From positions 1 through 53,486 of the forward strand of contig JACZTB010000001.1 in assembly GCA_022573895.1 (NCBI GenBank): DNA of 53,486 nucleotides, written 5' to 3'. Position 1 is the first letter of the stretch; every line of letters starts with the position of its first letter. Origin of the DNA: Nitrososphaerota archaeon. Lineage in GTDB: Archaea > Thermoproteota > Nitrososphaeria > Nitrososphaerales > Nitrosopumilaceae. The notes beneath the pieces are model-generated. The model saw nothing but the letters and a program-made list of their open reading frames with translations, was not told the DNA's origin and ran no database searches. A program made the translations under genes and the position numbers. This document shows positions 38,177 to 47,872 of this stretch, in pieces.

Positions 38177-38253
38177 TCTCTCACTTGGTTAATTGGATGT
38201 ACTTGTTTTATGTATAATAAAGAAACTTATTCTAGATTTCAAAAATTTACAAT

Positions 38254-38338
38254 GCGGGAGTAGCCCAGCTTGGTCAACGGCGTAAGGTTCAGATCCTTAT
38301 CTTCTAGGAGTTCGTGGGTTCAAATCCCACTTCCCGCA
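38254..38338 (+). tRNA. tRNA-Leu(CAG)
   Basis: Class II cloverleaf of 85 nt: acceptor GCGGGAG pairs with UUCCCGC, D loop with GG (CUUGGUCAAC), anticodon stem UAAGG/CCUUA with loop UUCAGAU (anticodon CAG), a long variable arm (UCUUCUAGGAGUUC) and T arm GUGGGUUCAAAUCCCAC. The long variable arm excludes an intron explanation. No CCA is encoded. A TATA-like ATGTATAATAA lies about 35-45 nt upstream. Confidence 0.95.
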
Positions 38339-38348
38339 TAAACTTCAA

Positions 38349-40256
38349 TTATATACTTGATAATTTCTTCTTGATATTTTCTAAAAGAAGTTTGTTTATC
38401 ATTTCACCAGATGCTTTACCCCTTAATTCCTTCATGGCAATTCCCATAAGTGGTCCAATAGCTCTTTCTTTTTGATTTTTAACAATCTCTTGATTTTTTT
38501 CAACTATTTCTTCAATAATTTTTTCCAAATCTGATTCATTTACAGCCTCAATCGAAGCATTTTTCATTGCCTCTTCAATTGTTTGTGACTTTCCATCCAT
38601 GATATTTTCAAAAATCATCTCAATTGATTCTTTGGCAATTTTTTCTGCTTCTAATAATTGAAATGACTTGAGAATCTCTTTATTATTTAATAATTTAGAA
38701 TCTAGGCCATCCCTTTCTAATTTAGTAATTGAAGAACATAGAATTGATGCAACAAATGTAGGATTAACTTTAGTTCTTTCCATTATTTTTTCAAATAATT
38801 CAATGTAACGTGAATCAAAAATTTGTTCTGAAAGCTGAGTATTCAAATCATATTTCTCTTGTAACTCTAAAAGTGATTCATCCCATGATTTTGGAATATT
38901 TTTTTCTGCATTTTTAAGTTCATTACTTGTAATTAAAATTGGTGGGATATCTGTTTCAGGATACATTCTAGACGCACCTGGACGAGGTCTTAAAAATACT
39001 GTTTCACCTGTTTGTGTAGCCAATCTAGTTTCTGCAGGAACTCCTTTTTTTGCTTCTACTAGTCTATTAATTATTGAATCAATCGCAAAATTAATTTTTG
39101 AAGAAGGAGCTGCAATTATCAAAAACGCATCATTTTCCTTAATTTTTAAAATATTTTTAACAATTGAAATATCTTGATCATCAATTCCGTAATTAGGTAG
39201 TTCATCAGAATGAAAAACTCCTCCTATTCCATAGAATTTTACTAATTGTCCTATCTCTTTTCCCAATCGTATCCCTTCATATGGTGAATATCCAAACATT
39301 CCAGAAAAATTCTCAATTTTTATTGCTTTGATTATTGAATTATCCTTTAGTGCTTTTTGTATAATCTCAGATTTGCAACTAGCCCAATCTTTAGTAATAT
39401 CAAAAATATCTACATCTTTTGAAATTCCCTTGAAATCAGAATTCTTTAATTTTTTAGCAATTTTGATTAATCCATGTTGTCTTTTAGCCTCAAATTCTAC
39501 TACTTTTTCTAATTGATCTAATTGCTGAACTCCTTTTACTTCAACAACACCTCCTCCATCTTTTACTGAAATATTAATATCTTGTCTGATTGAACCAATC
39601 CCTCTAGTTACTTTTTTAGTACTTCGTAACAGTCTACCTAAGGATAATGCAATTTTTTTTATTTTCTTAGAATCTCCCTCTACAGGTTCCAATGCAATCT
39701 CTACAAGTGGAATTCCGAGACGATCTAAACTATATTCTCTGATATTCCCTTTATCCCCAAGAAGTTTTGCTGAATCCTCTTCAAGACAAATTGACTGAAC
39801 ACCAACTTTATCTCCATCAACATCAATTTGTCCCCCCTGTGAAAATAACATTGTTCGTTGAAATCCTGTTGTGTTTGAACCATCTATCACAGTTTTTCTC
39901 ATTGGATAAACTTCGCTAAAAATTTTTGAATTAAGTGATGACGCGATTATAAGTACAAGCTCTTTTGCATCTTTATCTAAATTGTGAGGTGGTTCTTCAT
40001 CTTGTTCAACTAAACAACTACTATCTGGATTAGCATAATACATTATTGTTTTAGATTTAGATTTTTCAAATAACGCTGCAGGATCATATTCTCCCAGTTC
40101 ACTTTTTACTGCACGTAGTTTTCTTTGAAATTTCATATAGTATTCATCAGATTCAATTGGTCTACAGTTACAAAACAACTTCTTGTTAGTTGCTAATTGT
40201 TGGTGAATCTCAAGCCCTACCTTCAATCCTATATCATTTATAGAAAATTCTGACAC
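38349..40256 (-). CDS. gatE: Glutamyl-tRNA(Gln) amidotransferase subunit E
   Basis: Archaea-specific GatE, which binds Glu-tRNA(Gln), phosphorylates the Glu and accepts ammonia from GatD. The 635 residues start with GLKVGLEIHQQLATNKKLFCNC and contain RKTVIDGSNTTGFQRT, the SICLEEDSAKLL block, an AspRS-like GAD insertion, and the YqeY-like tail (GPLMGIAMKELRGKASG). It lies 12 nt behind gatD in one operon. The tRNA-Gln substrate is encoded at 31.3 kb. Confidence 0.96.
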   Translation of the reverse strand: MSEFSINDIGLKVGLEIHQQLATNKKLFCNCRPIESDEYYMKFQRKLRAVKSELGEYDPAALFEKSKSKTIMYYANPDSSCLVEQDEEPPHNLDKDAKELVLIIASSLNSKIFSEVYPMRKTVIDGSNTTGFQRTMLFSQGGQIDVDGDKVGVQSICLEEDSAKLLGDKGNIREYSLDRLGIPLVEIALEPVEGDSKKIKKIALSLGRLLRSTKKVTRGIGSIRQDINISVKDGGGVVEVKGVQQLDQLEKVVEFEAKRQHGLIKIAKKLKNSDFKGISKDVDIFDITKDWASCKSEIIQKALKDNSIIKAIKIENFSGMFGYSPYEGIRLGKEIGQLVKFYGIGGVFHSDELPNYGIDDQDISIVKNILKIKENDAFLIIAAPSSKINFAIDSIINRLVEAKKGVPAETRLATQTGETVFLRPRPGASRMYPETDIPPILITSNELKNAEKNIPKSWDESLLELQEKYDLNTQLSEQIFDSRYIELFEKIMERTKVNPTFVASILCSSITKLERDGLDSKLLNNKEILKSFQLLEAEKIAKESIEMIFENIMDGKSQTIEEAMKNASIEAVNESDLEKIIEEIVEKNQEIVKNQKERAIGPLMGIAMKELRGKASGEMINKLLLENIKKKLSSI

Positions 40257-40268
40257 TTTTCCACTCTC

Positions 40269-41558
40269 TTAATTTGATAACTCTGATGCAATATTTTTAA
40301 GCATAATTTTCTTTACCTCTTCTCTGTTTTGAGAGTTACCCATTGCCCACATTGCCTTTACTAATGCCACTTCTGGAATCATGTTTTCTAAGGGAATTAT
40401 GCCTAAATCAAGCAAATCACGTCCACTCTCATACACTGTCATTCTGACTCTACCATCAACACATTGGGAAGTCATTCCTAGAAAGATTCCTTTCTCATTT
40501 GCTTTTTTTACACTCTCATACATTGTCTTTCCAATATGACCTAATCCAGTTCCTTCAAAAATTATTCCTCTAAATCCCATTTCAATTATCTTATCTAGCA
40601 GACTTGGATCATATCCGGGGTGATATTTTACTAAAGCAACTTTTGTATCAAGATAAATTTTTGGTTTAAATTCATTTACCTTAAAGAAATCTTCTGTAAT
40701 ATTTTTCTGAATTTGATTTTCTGTGATTATGAATGCTGGAACATCTCCAATTGTTTGGAATGCTCCTCTCTTACTTGTATGGTTTTTTCTTACCCTAGTT
40801 CCTAAATGACATGCAACTGTTTCATCATTTTCATCTTGGTGCATGACAATATAGACACCTTTAGTTTTACTTTCTGTGATAAATTTTGTTGCACTAATTA
40901 AATTCAGTGCTGCATCTGATGAAGCACGATCTGATGATCTCTGTGATCCAACCAATACAATTGGAATCGGAAATCCTGCAAGTGCAAATGAAAGAAAAGA
41001 TGATGTATAATGCATAGTATCTGTACCATGTGCAATAATTATTCCTGTATAATCTGATTCCGAATATTCATTTATCTTTTCAGCAATTTGTAACCAGTGT
41101 TCTGGCATTATATTTTCAGAATATTCTGAAAATAGAACCTGTGCATCTATATTGGCAATTTTAGCAAGTTCTGGAACTGATGAATTCAATTCTTCGGCAG
41201 TTAATACAGGTGTAACTGCACCTGTTCTGTAATCAATCTTACTTGCAATTGTTCCTCCAGTTGATAATAACAAAATTTTTGGCAATCCTGCTACTTTTTC
41301 AATCTTTTCATCTTTCTCAACAGTTTTTTTTGCAGATTGGTTTTTTTCAATTTTTTTAATCTTTGTAATTTCTAAACCAATATTATATCCGTTCTTTAAT
41401 TTCAACACAATATGTTTGTCATCACTGTGTTCGTACCTTGGCATTATTATGCCTAAATAAGTGATATCAGCCAATATCTTAACAGAATCACCAACTGAAA
41501 CCTGATTTGCTTTTAGGAATTCTAATGAATCTCCCTCATATCCTCGATGTTCTGACAT
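40269..41558 (-). CDS. gatD: Glutamyl-tRNA(Gln) amidotransferase subunit D
   Basis: L-asparaginase-type glutaminase that supplies ammonia to GatE. An N-terminal SH3/Sm-like domain (VGDSVKILADITYLGIIMPRYEH) precedes the asparaginase domain with LLSTGGTIASKIDY (Thr nucleophile region near 100-103) and IIAHGTDTMHYTSSFL. The 429-residue length is usual. It is the first gene of the gatD-gatE pair; the gap to cdc48 upstream is 32 nt on the same strand. Confidence 0.96.
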   Translation of the reverse strand: MSEHRGYEGDSLEFLKANQVSVGDSVKILADITYLGIIMPRYEHSDDKHIVLKLKNGYNIGLEITKIKKIEKNQSAKKTVEKDEKIEKVAGLPKILLLSTGGTIASKIDYRTGAVTPVLTAEELNSSVPELAKIANIDAQVLFSEYSENIMPEHWLQIAEKINEYSESDYTGIIIAHGTDTMHYTSSFLSFALAGFPIPIVLVGSQRSSDRASSDAALNLISATKFITESKTKGVYIVMHQDENDETVACHLGTRVRKNHTSKRGAFQTIGDVPAFIITENQIQKNITEDFFKVNEFKPKIYLDTKVALVKYHPGYDPSLLDKIIEMGFRGIIFEGTGLGHIGKTMYESVKKANEKGIFLGMTSQCVDGRVRMTVYESGRDLLDLGIIPLENMIPEVALVKAMWAMGNSQNREEVKKIMLKNIASELSN

Positions 41559-41590
41559 TTACGAGGTTTAGATTTGTTATTTTATTAAAA

Positions 41591-43777
41591 CTACCTGTAA
41601 TAGGTAGCTACTAGTTTTTCACCCAACTTTATGTCTTTTTGATCTCTAACTTTCTTTACTGATTTTTCAAAGTGTTCCATAGATACTTTGGCGTCTATAC
41701 TTTGTTTATCAACATCCTTGACATCTGGATGCTTATCTAGGAATTCGTGAATAACTAAAGAAACTGCAGTATTTGCAATTGCTGCTACGTCTGCACCACT
41801 AAGTCCATCAGTCATTTCAGCAAGTTTATCGAAATTAACACGTTCCTGATCAGTTTCTTCTTTAATTATTGGTATTTCTGCAGAACTAATTTTCAATATA
41901 CTCTTTCTGCTCTCTTTGTCTGGAAGTGGAATCTGAATAATCTTATCAAATCTTCCTGGCCTTAACAATGCAGGATCAATCATATCTGCTCTATTTGTCG
42001 CAGCTAAAACTACAACACCATGCATATTTTCCATTCCATCTAATTCTGTAAGTAATTGACTAACAACTCTTTCACTTACTGCACTTTCTCCTCCTAATCC
42101 TCTGATTGGTGCTATTGAATCAATTTCATCAAAGAATATCACACATGGTGCAGATTGACGCGCTCTTTTGAAAATTTCCCTTATACCTCTTTCAGATTCA
42201 CCAACCCATTTTGATAAAAGCTCAGGACCTCTTACTGAAACAAAGTTTGCTTCGCTTTCTGTAGCAACTGCTTTCGCAAGCAAAGTTTTTCCTGTGCCAC
42301 TTGGACCGTGAAGTAAGATACCTCTTGGCATTTTATGCCCTAGTTTTTCATAAAGAGCAGGATATTTCATTGGCCATTCAACAGCTTCTTGTAGCTCTCG
42401 TTTGACTTCGTCTAAACCTCCAACATCATCCCACTTTACATCAGGATTTTCAATGAAAACTTCTCTCATTCCAGATGGCACTACTTCAATCAATGCTTTT
42501 GAAAAGTCATCCCCATTAACAATAAGTTTATCTAATGTTTCTGGAGGGAGCTTTTCTTCTTGTAATTCAAGAACAGGTAGTAGTCTTCTTAAACACTTCA
42601 TTGCAGCTTCTTTACAGAGATATTCTAAATCTGCACCAACATATCCGTGACTTACTGATGCGAGTTTATCTATATTGACATCATCTGTTAATGGCATATT
42701 TCTGCTGTGAATCAAAAGTATGTCTTTTCTTCCTTTTTTGTCTGGAACTCTAATCTCGATTTCTCTATCAAATCTGCCTGGTCTCCTAAGTGCAGGATCA
42801 ATTGCATTTGGTCTATTTGTCGCAGCAATTACAATAACTTTACCTCTTGATTCTAATCCATCCATTAATGATAACATTTGAGAAACAACTCTTCTTTCAA
42901 CCTCGCCTGTAACTTCTTCTCTTTTTGGTGCAATGGAGTCAATTTCATCGATAAAGATTATTGACGGAGATTTTTCTCTTGCTTCCTTGAAAATTTCTCT
43001 TAGCCTTGCTTCACTTTCTCCATAAAACTTACTCATAATTTCTGGACCTGAAATACTGATAAAGTGTGCATTACTTTCATTTGCAACTGCTTTTGCAAGT
43101 AATGTCTTACCTGTTCCCGGAGGACCATACAATAAGACACCTTTTGGTGCTTCAATACCTAACTTTTCAAAAATTTCTGGATGTCTTAAGGGAAGCTCAA
43201 TCATTTCTCTAACTTTTTTAATTTCATCTGTTAAACCACCAATGTCTTCATATGTAACTTGTGGAACTCCACGTAATGTCTCTCCTTTTTCTGCAATGTG
43301 GAAAACAGTTTTTTGAGTAACTAAAACTGCATCAGCTGCTGGTGTTACTCCTATAATCTGAAAAGTTAAACGTCCACCAAAATATGGAACCATTACATTA
43401 TCTCCTTTAATCAAAGGAACACTTTCTAAAGCATCTGCAAGATATCTTTCATCAATTGGAGGAATTGCTTCCAGCGGCGCAACTATTATTTTTTCTGCAG
43501 CTACTGCTTTTATCTTTCTCACCGAAATTGAATCTCCAATAGCAATTCCTGAATTATTTCTACCAAGTCCGTCAATTCTGATAATTCCTTTTCCTTCATC
43601 AGATGGATATAGTGGAAGACATTTTGCAACTGTCCTTCTTTTACCTTTAATTTCTATGACATCTCCAGTAGAGGCATTTAGTGTGTCCATGGAATCATAA
43701 TCAATTCTTGCCACACCTCTTCCAACGTCTCTTGTGTATGCTTCAAGTACTTTGAGGGTAAGAGCATTTTGACTCAT
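41591..43777 (-). CDS. Cdc48/VAT-type AAA+ ATPase
   Basis: Hexameric unfoldase with the N domain (1-170) and two AAA modules. P-loops are GPPGTGKT at 218-225 and GPSGTGKT at 491-498; each module has Walker B ([24 protein letters not shown]) and the Arg-finger region ([22 protein letters not shown]). The protein has 728 residues and ends in TYYR, which fits the HbYX pattern used to dock onto 20S proteasomes. A strong TATA-like element precedes the ATG. Divergent from the L2 gene. Confidence 0.95.
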   Translation of the reverse strand: MSQNALTLKVLEAYTRDVGRGVARIDYDSMDTLNASTGDVIEIKGKRRTVAKCLPLYPSDEGKGIIRIDGLGRNNSGIAIGDSISVRKIKAVAAEKIIVAPLEAIPPIDERYLADALESVPLIKGDNVMVPYFGGRLTFQIIGVTPAADAVLVTQKTVFHIAEKGETLRGVPQVTYEDIGGLTDEIKKVREMIELPLRHPEIFEKLGIEAPKGVLLYGPPGTGKTLLAKAVANESNAHFISISGPEIMSKFYGESEARLREIFKEAREKSPSIIFIDEIDSIAPKREEVTGEVERRVVSQMLSLMDGLESRGKVIVIAATNRPNAIDPALRRPGRFDREIEIRVPDKKGRKDILLIHSRNMPLTDDVNIDKLASVSHGYVGADLEYLCKEAAMKCLRRLLPVLELQEEKLPPETLDKLIVNGDDFSKALIEVVPSGMREVFIENPDVKWDDVGGLDEVKRELQEAVEWPMKYPALYEKLGHKMPRGILLHGPSGTGKTLLAKAVATESEANFVSVRGPELLSKWVGESERGIREIFKRARQSAPCVIFFDEIDSIAPIRGLGGESAVSERVVSQLLTELDGMENMHGVVVLAATNRADMIDPALLRPGRFDKIIQIPLPDKESRKSILKISSAEIPIIKEETDQERVNFDKLAEMTDGLSGADVAAIANTAVSLVIHEFLDKHPDVKDVDKQSIDAKVSMEHFEKSVKKVRDQKDIKLGEKLVATYYR

Positions 43778-43797
43778 ACACCAAAGCCCTCTGTCTA

Positions 43798-43808
43798 ATT
43801 TTTATACC
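43798..43808 (-). promoter_or_regulatory. TATA box of the cdc48 gene
   Basis: GGTATAAAAAT on the minus strand, centred about 26 nt before the ATG at 43777. It is one of the clearest archaeal TATA elements in the window and implies a leaderless transcript. Confidence 0.6.
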
Positions 43809-43881
43809 TTTGTGGTAATTTTCAAAAACAACAAAGAATAATCACAAGCTTAAAATCATCTGTGCATAGGAAACGATCGAC

Positions 43882-44616
43882 TTGGGTAAGAGACCATTAG
43901 TTAGACGACGTGGCCGTGGAGGACATCAATTTAGATCTACATCCACTGGAAAAGTAGGTTCCAAGGCAAATTATCCTCGTTTTCTACTATCAGAACAACA
44001 TGAAGGTAAAGTTATTGATCTGATTCATGAACGTGGCAGAGAAGCACCATTATCTAAAATCAGATTTGAGGACGGTTCTGTTTCATTTGTTCCTGCAGTA
44101 CTAGGAACTAGAGTAGGCATAACTTTACAATTTGGATTAAAATCAAAAATTGAGCAAGGAAATGTCATTAGTGTTCAAAATATTCCTGACGGAACAACTG
44201 TATGTAACATTGAAAAGCACTTTGGGGATGGTGGTGCTATAGTTAAATCCGCAGGAACTGATGCAACTATTTTCTCTCACGGTGATGAAGGTGTTACTAT
44301 AAAACTACCTTCTGGAAAATTTACTACTCTTAATCCAAAAAATAGAGCCATGATTGGTACTCTTGCTGGAGGAGGAGCTGGTGAAAGACCATTAATGAGT
44401 GCAGGTAATACATGGAGAAGTTTCAGAGCAAAAGGAAAGAAATTTCCAATTGTTAGAGGTGTTGCTCAAGCCGCTTATGTTCATCCACATGGTGGTGGTC
44501 GTCATCAACATGTTGGACAAAGTTCAACTGTTTCAAGAAATGCACCTCCTGGTGCAAAGGTAGGTAGCATTGCTGCCAGAAAGACTGGAAGAGCTAGAAT
44601 TAAAGAAAGACACTAG
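43882..44616 (+). CDS. rpl2: 50S ribosomal protein L2
   Basis: Universal large-subunit protein at the peptidyl transferase centre. The 244 residues match archaeal L2: KRPLVRRRGRGGHQFRS at the start, VVDLIHE-like (GKVIDLIHERGREAPL), GTLAGGGAGERPLMSAGN, and VAQAAYVHPHGGGRHQHVG with the conserved His region. The start is TTG at 43882 with CTTAAAAT about 28 nt upstream. No other S10-operon genes are adjacent, so L2 is separated from its usual ribosomal cluster here. Confidence 0.96.
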   Translation: MGKRPLVRRRGRGGHQFRSTSTGKVGSKANYPRFLLSEQHEGKVIDLIHERGREAPLSKIRFEDGSVSFVPAVLGTRVGITLQFGLKSKIEQGNVISVQNIPDGTTVCNIEKHFGDGGAIVKSAGTDATIFSHGDEGVTIKLPSGKFTTLNPKNRAMIGTLAGGGAGERPLMSAGNTWRSFRAKGKKFPIVRGVAQAAYVHPHGGGRHQHVGQSSTVSRNAPPGAKVGSIAARKTGRARIKERH

Positions 44617-44618
44617 TC

Positions 44619-44625
44619 TTTTTTT
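44619..44625 (+). terminator. Poly-T terminator after rpl2
   Basis: A run of seven T directly follows the rpl2 stop codon, the kind of oligo-T tract at which archaeal RNA polymerase releases. No hairpin is needed or seen. Confidence 0.4.
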
Positions 44626-44665
44626 AGCCTAAAATTGATTAATAACTTCCTGAAATAAAACTTGA

Positions 44666-44944
44666 ATGTCAAATCAACGAATTAGAATAATTGTAACTGG
44701 TAGAGTACAAGGTGTATTTTTTCGTCAGGCACTAAAAGTGATGGCAAAAAAAAATAATGTTTTTGGATGGGTTAAAAATCTTAAAGATGGTCGTGTTGAG
44801 GCTATTTTAGAAGGAGATGAAGAAAGAGTTAGTAGACTAATTGAATGGTCTCATGGTGGACCAGCTAATGCCCGAGTTGAAGATGTAGAGATTCATAACG
44901 AAAAATTTTCTGGTGAATTTTTAAAATTCGATGTTTTGTATTAA
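44666..44944 (+). CDS. acyP: Acylphosphatase
   Basis: Small enzyme hydrolysing acyl phosphates. The 92 residues have the signature VTGRVQGVFFRQ with catalytic R20 and GWVKNLKDGRVEA with N38, and the family ending WSHGGPANARVEDVEI. It follows rpl2 by 49 nt after a T tract, so it may be transcribed separately. The stop shares TTAA with the convergent DUF5655 gene. Confidence 0.95.
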   Translation: MSNQRIRIIVTGRVQGVFFRQALKVMAKKNNVFGWVKNLKDGRVEAILEGDEERVSRLIEWSHGGPANARVEDVEIHNEKFSGEFLKFDVLY

Positions 44945-45273
44945 TGAATCTCTTCAAATGCCACTTTAAGCATTTGACTAAATTCTGAAATTTGCTGGTC
45001 TTTTTTGACTTGAATAATTTGTATGGGCTCTTTTCGGTTTTTCTGAATTTTGATGATGACTCCTTCTCTTTGAGGTTCTACATCTGCAAACCATCTAAAT
45101 GTCATTGATTTACAAAAAACTACTCTATGCATTCTAACATCTTCTACTACATTTTCTCCTAAAGAGAAGCAAAATTCTCTAATTGAATCAAAAAGAGGTA
45201 AAACTGAACTTGGAATCTGTTTCTTAAAGTCATCATAACTCCTGTTATTTCCAAATGAGATTATTCCTTCCAT
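44941..45273 (-). CDS. DUF5655 family protein
   Basis: A 110-residue protein resembling the DUF5655 domain: the DSIREFCFSLGENVVEDVRMHRVVFCKSMTFRWFADVEPQ type core with an exposed F-x-K and W-F-A-D pattern. Function unknown. An AT-rich TTTATAATTAAAAT-type element lies between it and the SRP RNA gene upstream, about 26 nt before the ATG, which suggests an independent leaderless transcript rather than a processed product of the SRP RNA unit. Confidence 0.65.
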   Translation of the reverse strand: MEGIISFGNNRSYDDFKKQIPSSVLPLFDSIREFCFSLGENVVEDVRMHRVVFCKSMTFRWFADVEPQREGVIIKIQKNRKEPIQIIQVKKDQQISEFSQMLKVAFEEIH

Positions 45274-45302
45274 GATTTCGCAAATTTGATTTTAATTATA
45301 AA

Positions 45303-45618
45303 GGTAGTAGTTCTATTGGTTCCAGTCTAGACGAATAGCCCCATTTCAAGGCATACAAGATCCGCCACGTTGACGAGGAAGCGTGGATGTCCCACCTTAG
45401 GATTGCTCCCTCCCGGACCTCATCCCTTTCGATGGTTCGGTCTTAGAAGTTATCCCTTCGGATAGTTCTAGTCTTGCAACCACCCGCCTCGGCGTGATTT
45501 CATTTCCGCACACCAAGCGGGAATTACCCATCTAGAGATTTACCCAACAGTTACTGATCTCTGCATATAGCCGGTTTCAGAATAGGGCACGGCTGGCACC
45601 CCAATCCTACCTACTACC
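45303..45618 (-). ncRNA. ffs: Signal recognition particle 7S RNA
   Basis: Minus-strand RNA of about 316 nt. Helix 1 is visible: the 5' GGUAGUAG pairs with the 3' CUACUACC, and an inner AUUGG pairs with CCAAU, which defines the ends. The Alu-type region has UGAAACCGGCUAUAUGCAG. Domain IV (helix 8) is GAGGUCCGGGAGGGAGCAAUC with a GGGA tetraloop where GGAA is usual. GC content is well above the surroundings, as expected for a structural RNA. It binds SRP19 and SRP54 for membrane targeting; neither protein is encoded in the window. Confidence 0.93.
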
Positions 45619-45639
45619 ATTTTTTCTAAAGAAAGTATG

Positions 45640-45648
45640 TTATATTTG
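45640..45648 (-). promoter_or_regulatory. TATA element of the SRP RNA gene
   Basis: The minus-strand sequence around AAATATAAC is centred about 25 nt before the inferred 5' end at 45618. It sits in the few bases after the ncs6-like gene's stop codon, so the RNA has its own promoter there. Confidence 0.5.
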
Positions 45649-45650
45649 CA

Positions 45651-46565
45651 TTAGGTTTGATTTGCTCTAAGTTTTAAAATCATGTTACAGACTGAGCATA
45701 CATTACCTGTACATTCGTTACCACACATTTCACAAATTGTTTTTTGTTTATAATTAGAACTCTTTACAATTTGAGATACTTTGAGAACTGATTGATACAA
45801 ATTATTTTTAATTCCACTATGTTGACTTTCCAATGAATTTAGGAATTCACGAATTTCTGTTCTTATTCCTTCATTCATGTGTGGACAAGGTTCTGATTGA
45901 AATGGTATATCGTTTGTAAATGCATAAAATACTATTTCAGATTCATATATCTCACAAAATGGTTTTATTTTTCTTAAAGAATTTGTAGATGTATCTGGAT
46001 CCATCCATCCAATCTTTTTCATATCCCCTGAAAGCATGTTTATGATAAATGTCTGTAATGTATCATCTAGATTATGACCTGTTGCAATTACATCTGCCCC
46101 AATATCTTTTGCTGCAAAATCCATTGCACGTCTTCTTAGCGTACCACAAATTGAACATGAAGACGTTTTCTCGTTTTCCCTTAACTCTAATGCTTCATCA
46201 AGCGTCAATTCAAACAAATCTTTGTAAGAGTAAACTTTGTGCTCAACATTTAATTCTCCACAAAATTTTTTAACAATTTCTAGTGCTTCGTCTCTATATC
46301 CTAGAATCCCCTCATCTATTGTAATTACCTTAATTCTAAAATTATGGGTTAATGTCATTTCGTGAATAATTTTTAGCAATACTAGGGAATCTTTTCCACC
46401 AGAGACTGCAACGGCTACTAAATCATCATTTTGAATCATGTTGTATTTTGAAATAGTTTTAGCAGTTTTTTTCACAACAGAATTTGAAAAACATGGTGAG
46501 CATAGTTTCTGACCTGAGTATTTTCTAGTATAGACTGCTTGATTTTCGCATCTATCACAAATCAT
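45651..46565 (-). CDS. Ncs6/TtuA-type tRNA 2-thiolation protein
   Basis: ATP-dependent sulfur transferase that thiolates tRNA uridine 34 (or 54). The 304 residues open with a zinc ribbon (C3, C6, C22, C25), then the PP-loop AVSGGKDS (53-60), the catalytic-site Cys in SCSICGTLRRR, GHNLDDTLQTF and the second Cys in SEPCPHMNEGIR. A further four-Cys knuckle (CEMCGNECTGNVCSVC) closes the protein. In archaea this family works with ubiquitin-like sulfur carriers; none is encoded nearby. The SRP RNA follows on the same strand. Confidence 0.92.
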   Translation of the reverse strand: MICDRCENQAVYTRKYSGQKLCSPCFSNSVVKKTAKTISKYNMIQNDDLVAVAVSGGKDSLVLLKIIHEMTLTHNFRIKVITIDEGILGYRDEALEIVKKFCGELNVEHKVYSYKDLFELTLDEALELRENEKTSSCSICGTLRRRAMDFAAKDIGADVIATGHNLDDTLQTFIINMLSGDMKKIGWMDPDTSTNSLRKIKPFCEIYESEIVFYAFTNDIPFQSEPCPHMNEGIRTEIREFLNSLESQHSGIKNNLYQSVLKVSQIVKSSNYKQKTICEMCGNECTGNVCSVCNMILKLRANQT

Positions 46566-46608
46566 AAGTTTATGTATTTTTTTTCATTAATGATTCTTTA
46601 GGTATTTT

Positions 46609-47829
46609 CTATATTGTAAACCATCCAGACTTGACGTAAGATAAAGCAATGTTTAGAGCAAACAAGACAAAAGTGAATGCGTAAATTCCCCGCATAACAC
46701 CATTTACTGCGTTGTCTGAAATTCTTTTATCAATAATTATATGAATGAATTTTCCTCCATCTAATATTGGTAAAGGAAGCATATTGATAATTCCTATAAA
46801 AAATGAAATCATCCAGAGCCATAACAAGAACATTGAAACATTGAAATCCACATTTGTCCAGTCAATGAAATTCATTACAGGTTTGTATGGAATTGAATTA
46901 TCTCTCATAATTCCTATTAATCCTCTTTCAGGATCATCTGGTGAGGGCATAATCTCCACACCAAATTCTAATGTTTGACTATCTCTAAGTACAGTAACAC
47001 TAGCTGTTTCCCCTGGATTTAAGCTGGGAAAATCAACCGGACCATGGATCGGTATATCATTAATTGAAATAATGATATCATTTGCAAACAATCCTGCTTG
47101 TTCAGCTCCAAAGTTTTCCATTACTTCCAGTATCAACACTCCTTGCGATAATTCATAAAATGTGTTTAAGATGACTTCCCCAAATAATGGCATACTCTCT
47201 AAAACCATTCCAAAAATTGGGTTTGTTAACATAATAGCACCTAAAACAATTGCAAAAATTACATTTGATGTAGCTCCTGCTCCAATTACTCGTAGTTTTG
47301 AAATCTTTTTTGCTTTGTTAAATTCTTCCTCATCTGGTTCTACAAATCCTGCAAACAGTGCAATGAATATTGCAAAGCCACCTGTTTTGATCTTTATTTT
47401 TTCTAATGCAGCTACTATACCATGTGCTCCTTCATGCATAACTAGTACAATTGGTATTGATAGTAAAAAGAATGCAATAGCAGGTGCAGAAGTTAATGTT
47501 ACTCCTGGAATAAGCAATGTTAATTCTGCAAATTCATCTTGTGCAACAAAAAAGTTTAATACATTATTTCCCAAAAAGTAAAATGCATAAGCCATCATTA
47601 GAAAACCTGCAATTACACTTACATCAGCAAAAACCCTGATTCCTCTCCTTGTTCTACTCAGAACTCTAATGAGAACTGAGTTAACTTGTTTATTTTTGTA
47701 TACAAGGCTGTATGGCTTTATCTCAACGCCATATTTTTGTAATTTTAGACCTTTTGCAGTTACAAAAATGATAACCCAAGCGATTAACACATAGATTATC
47801 GCATTCTGAGTAATAAAATCAAGTTCCAA
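46609..47829 (-). CDS. Site-2 protease family membrane metalloprotease (M50) with PDZ domain
   Basis: Intramembrane zinc protease. HEGAH at 132-136 is the HExxH zinc site and LPLPILDGG with D357 gives the third ligand; a PDZ-like domain (ILEVMENFGAEQAGLFANDIIISINDIPI) lies between. About six hydrophobic segments are present. The frame extends to 47970, but the upstream part overlaps the cutA start and promoter, so I prefer TTG at 47829 (406 residues). It may cleave membrane-anchored regulators; the substrate is unknown. Confidence 0.9.
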   Translation of the reverse strand: MELDFITQNAIIYVLIAWVIIFVTAKGLKLQKYGVEIKPYSLVYKNKQVNSVLIRVLSRTRRGIRVFADVSVIAGFLMMAYAFYFLGNNVLNFFVAQDEFAELTLLIPGVTLTSAPAIAFFLLSIPIVLVMHEGAHGIVAALEKIKIKTGGFAIFIALFAGFVEPDEEEFNKAKKISKLRVIGAGATSNVIFAIVLGAIMLTNPIFGMVLESMPLFGEVILNTFYELSQGVLILEVMENFGAEQAGLFANDIIISINDIPIHGPVDFPSLNPGETASVTVLRDSQTLEFGVEIMPSPDDPERGLIGIMRDNSIPYKPVMNFIDWTNVDFNVSMFLLWLWMISFFIGIINMLPLPILDGGKFIHIIIDKRISDNAVNGVMRGIYAFTFVLFALNIALSYVKSGWFTI

Positions 47830-47840
47830 ATTAATTGTTA

Positions 47841-47849
47841 ATTTTTTAA
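47841..47849 (+). promoter_or_regulatory. TATA-like element of cutA
   Basis: ATTTTTTAAA-type sequence centred about 28 nt before the cutA ATG at 47873. It lies just upstream of the preferred start of the divergent protease gene, so the two promoters overlap. Confidence 0.45.
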
Positions 47850-47872
47850 AGTACGTACATTTATCGGTTACT

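Noticed and set aside
45311-45610. RNase P RNA as an explanation for the GC-rich protein-free stretch
   Set aside because: The GGUCC-GNRA-GGGAGCA helix 8 and the end-pairing helix 1 fit SRP RNA, and the P4 consensus of RNase P RNA is not seen.
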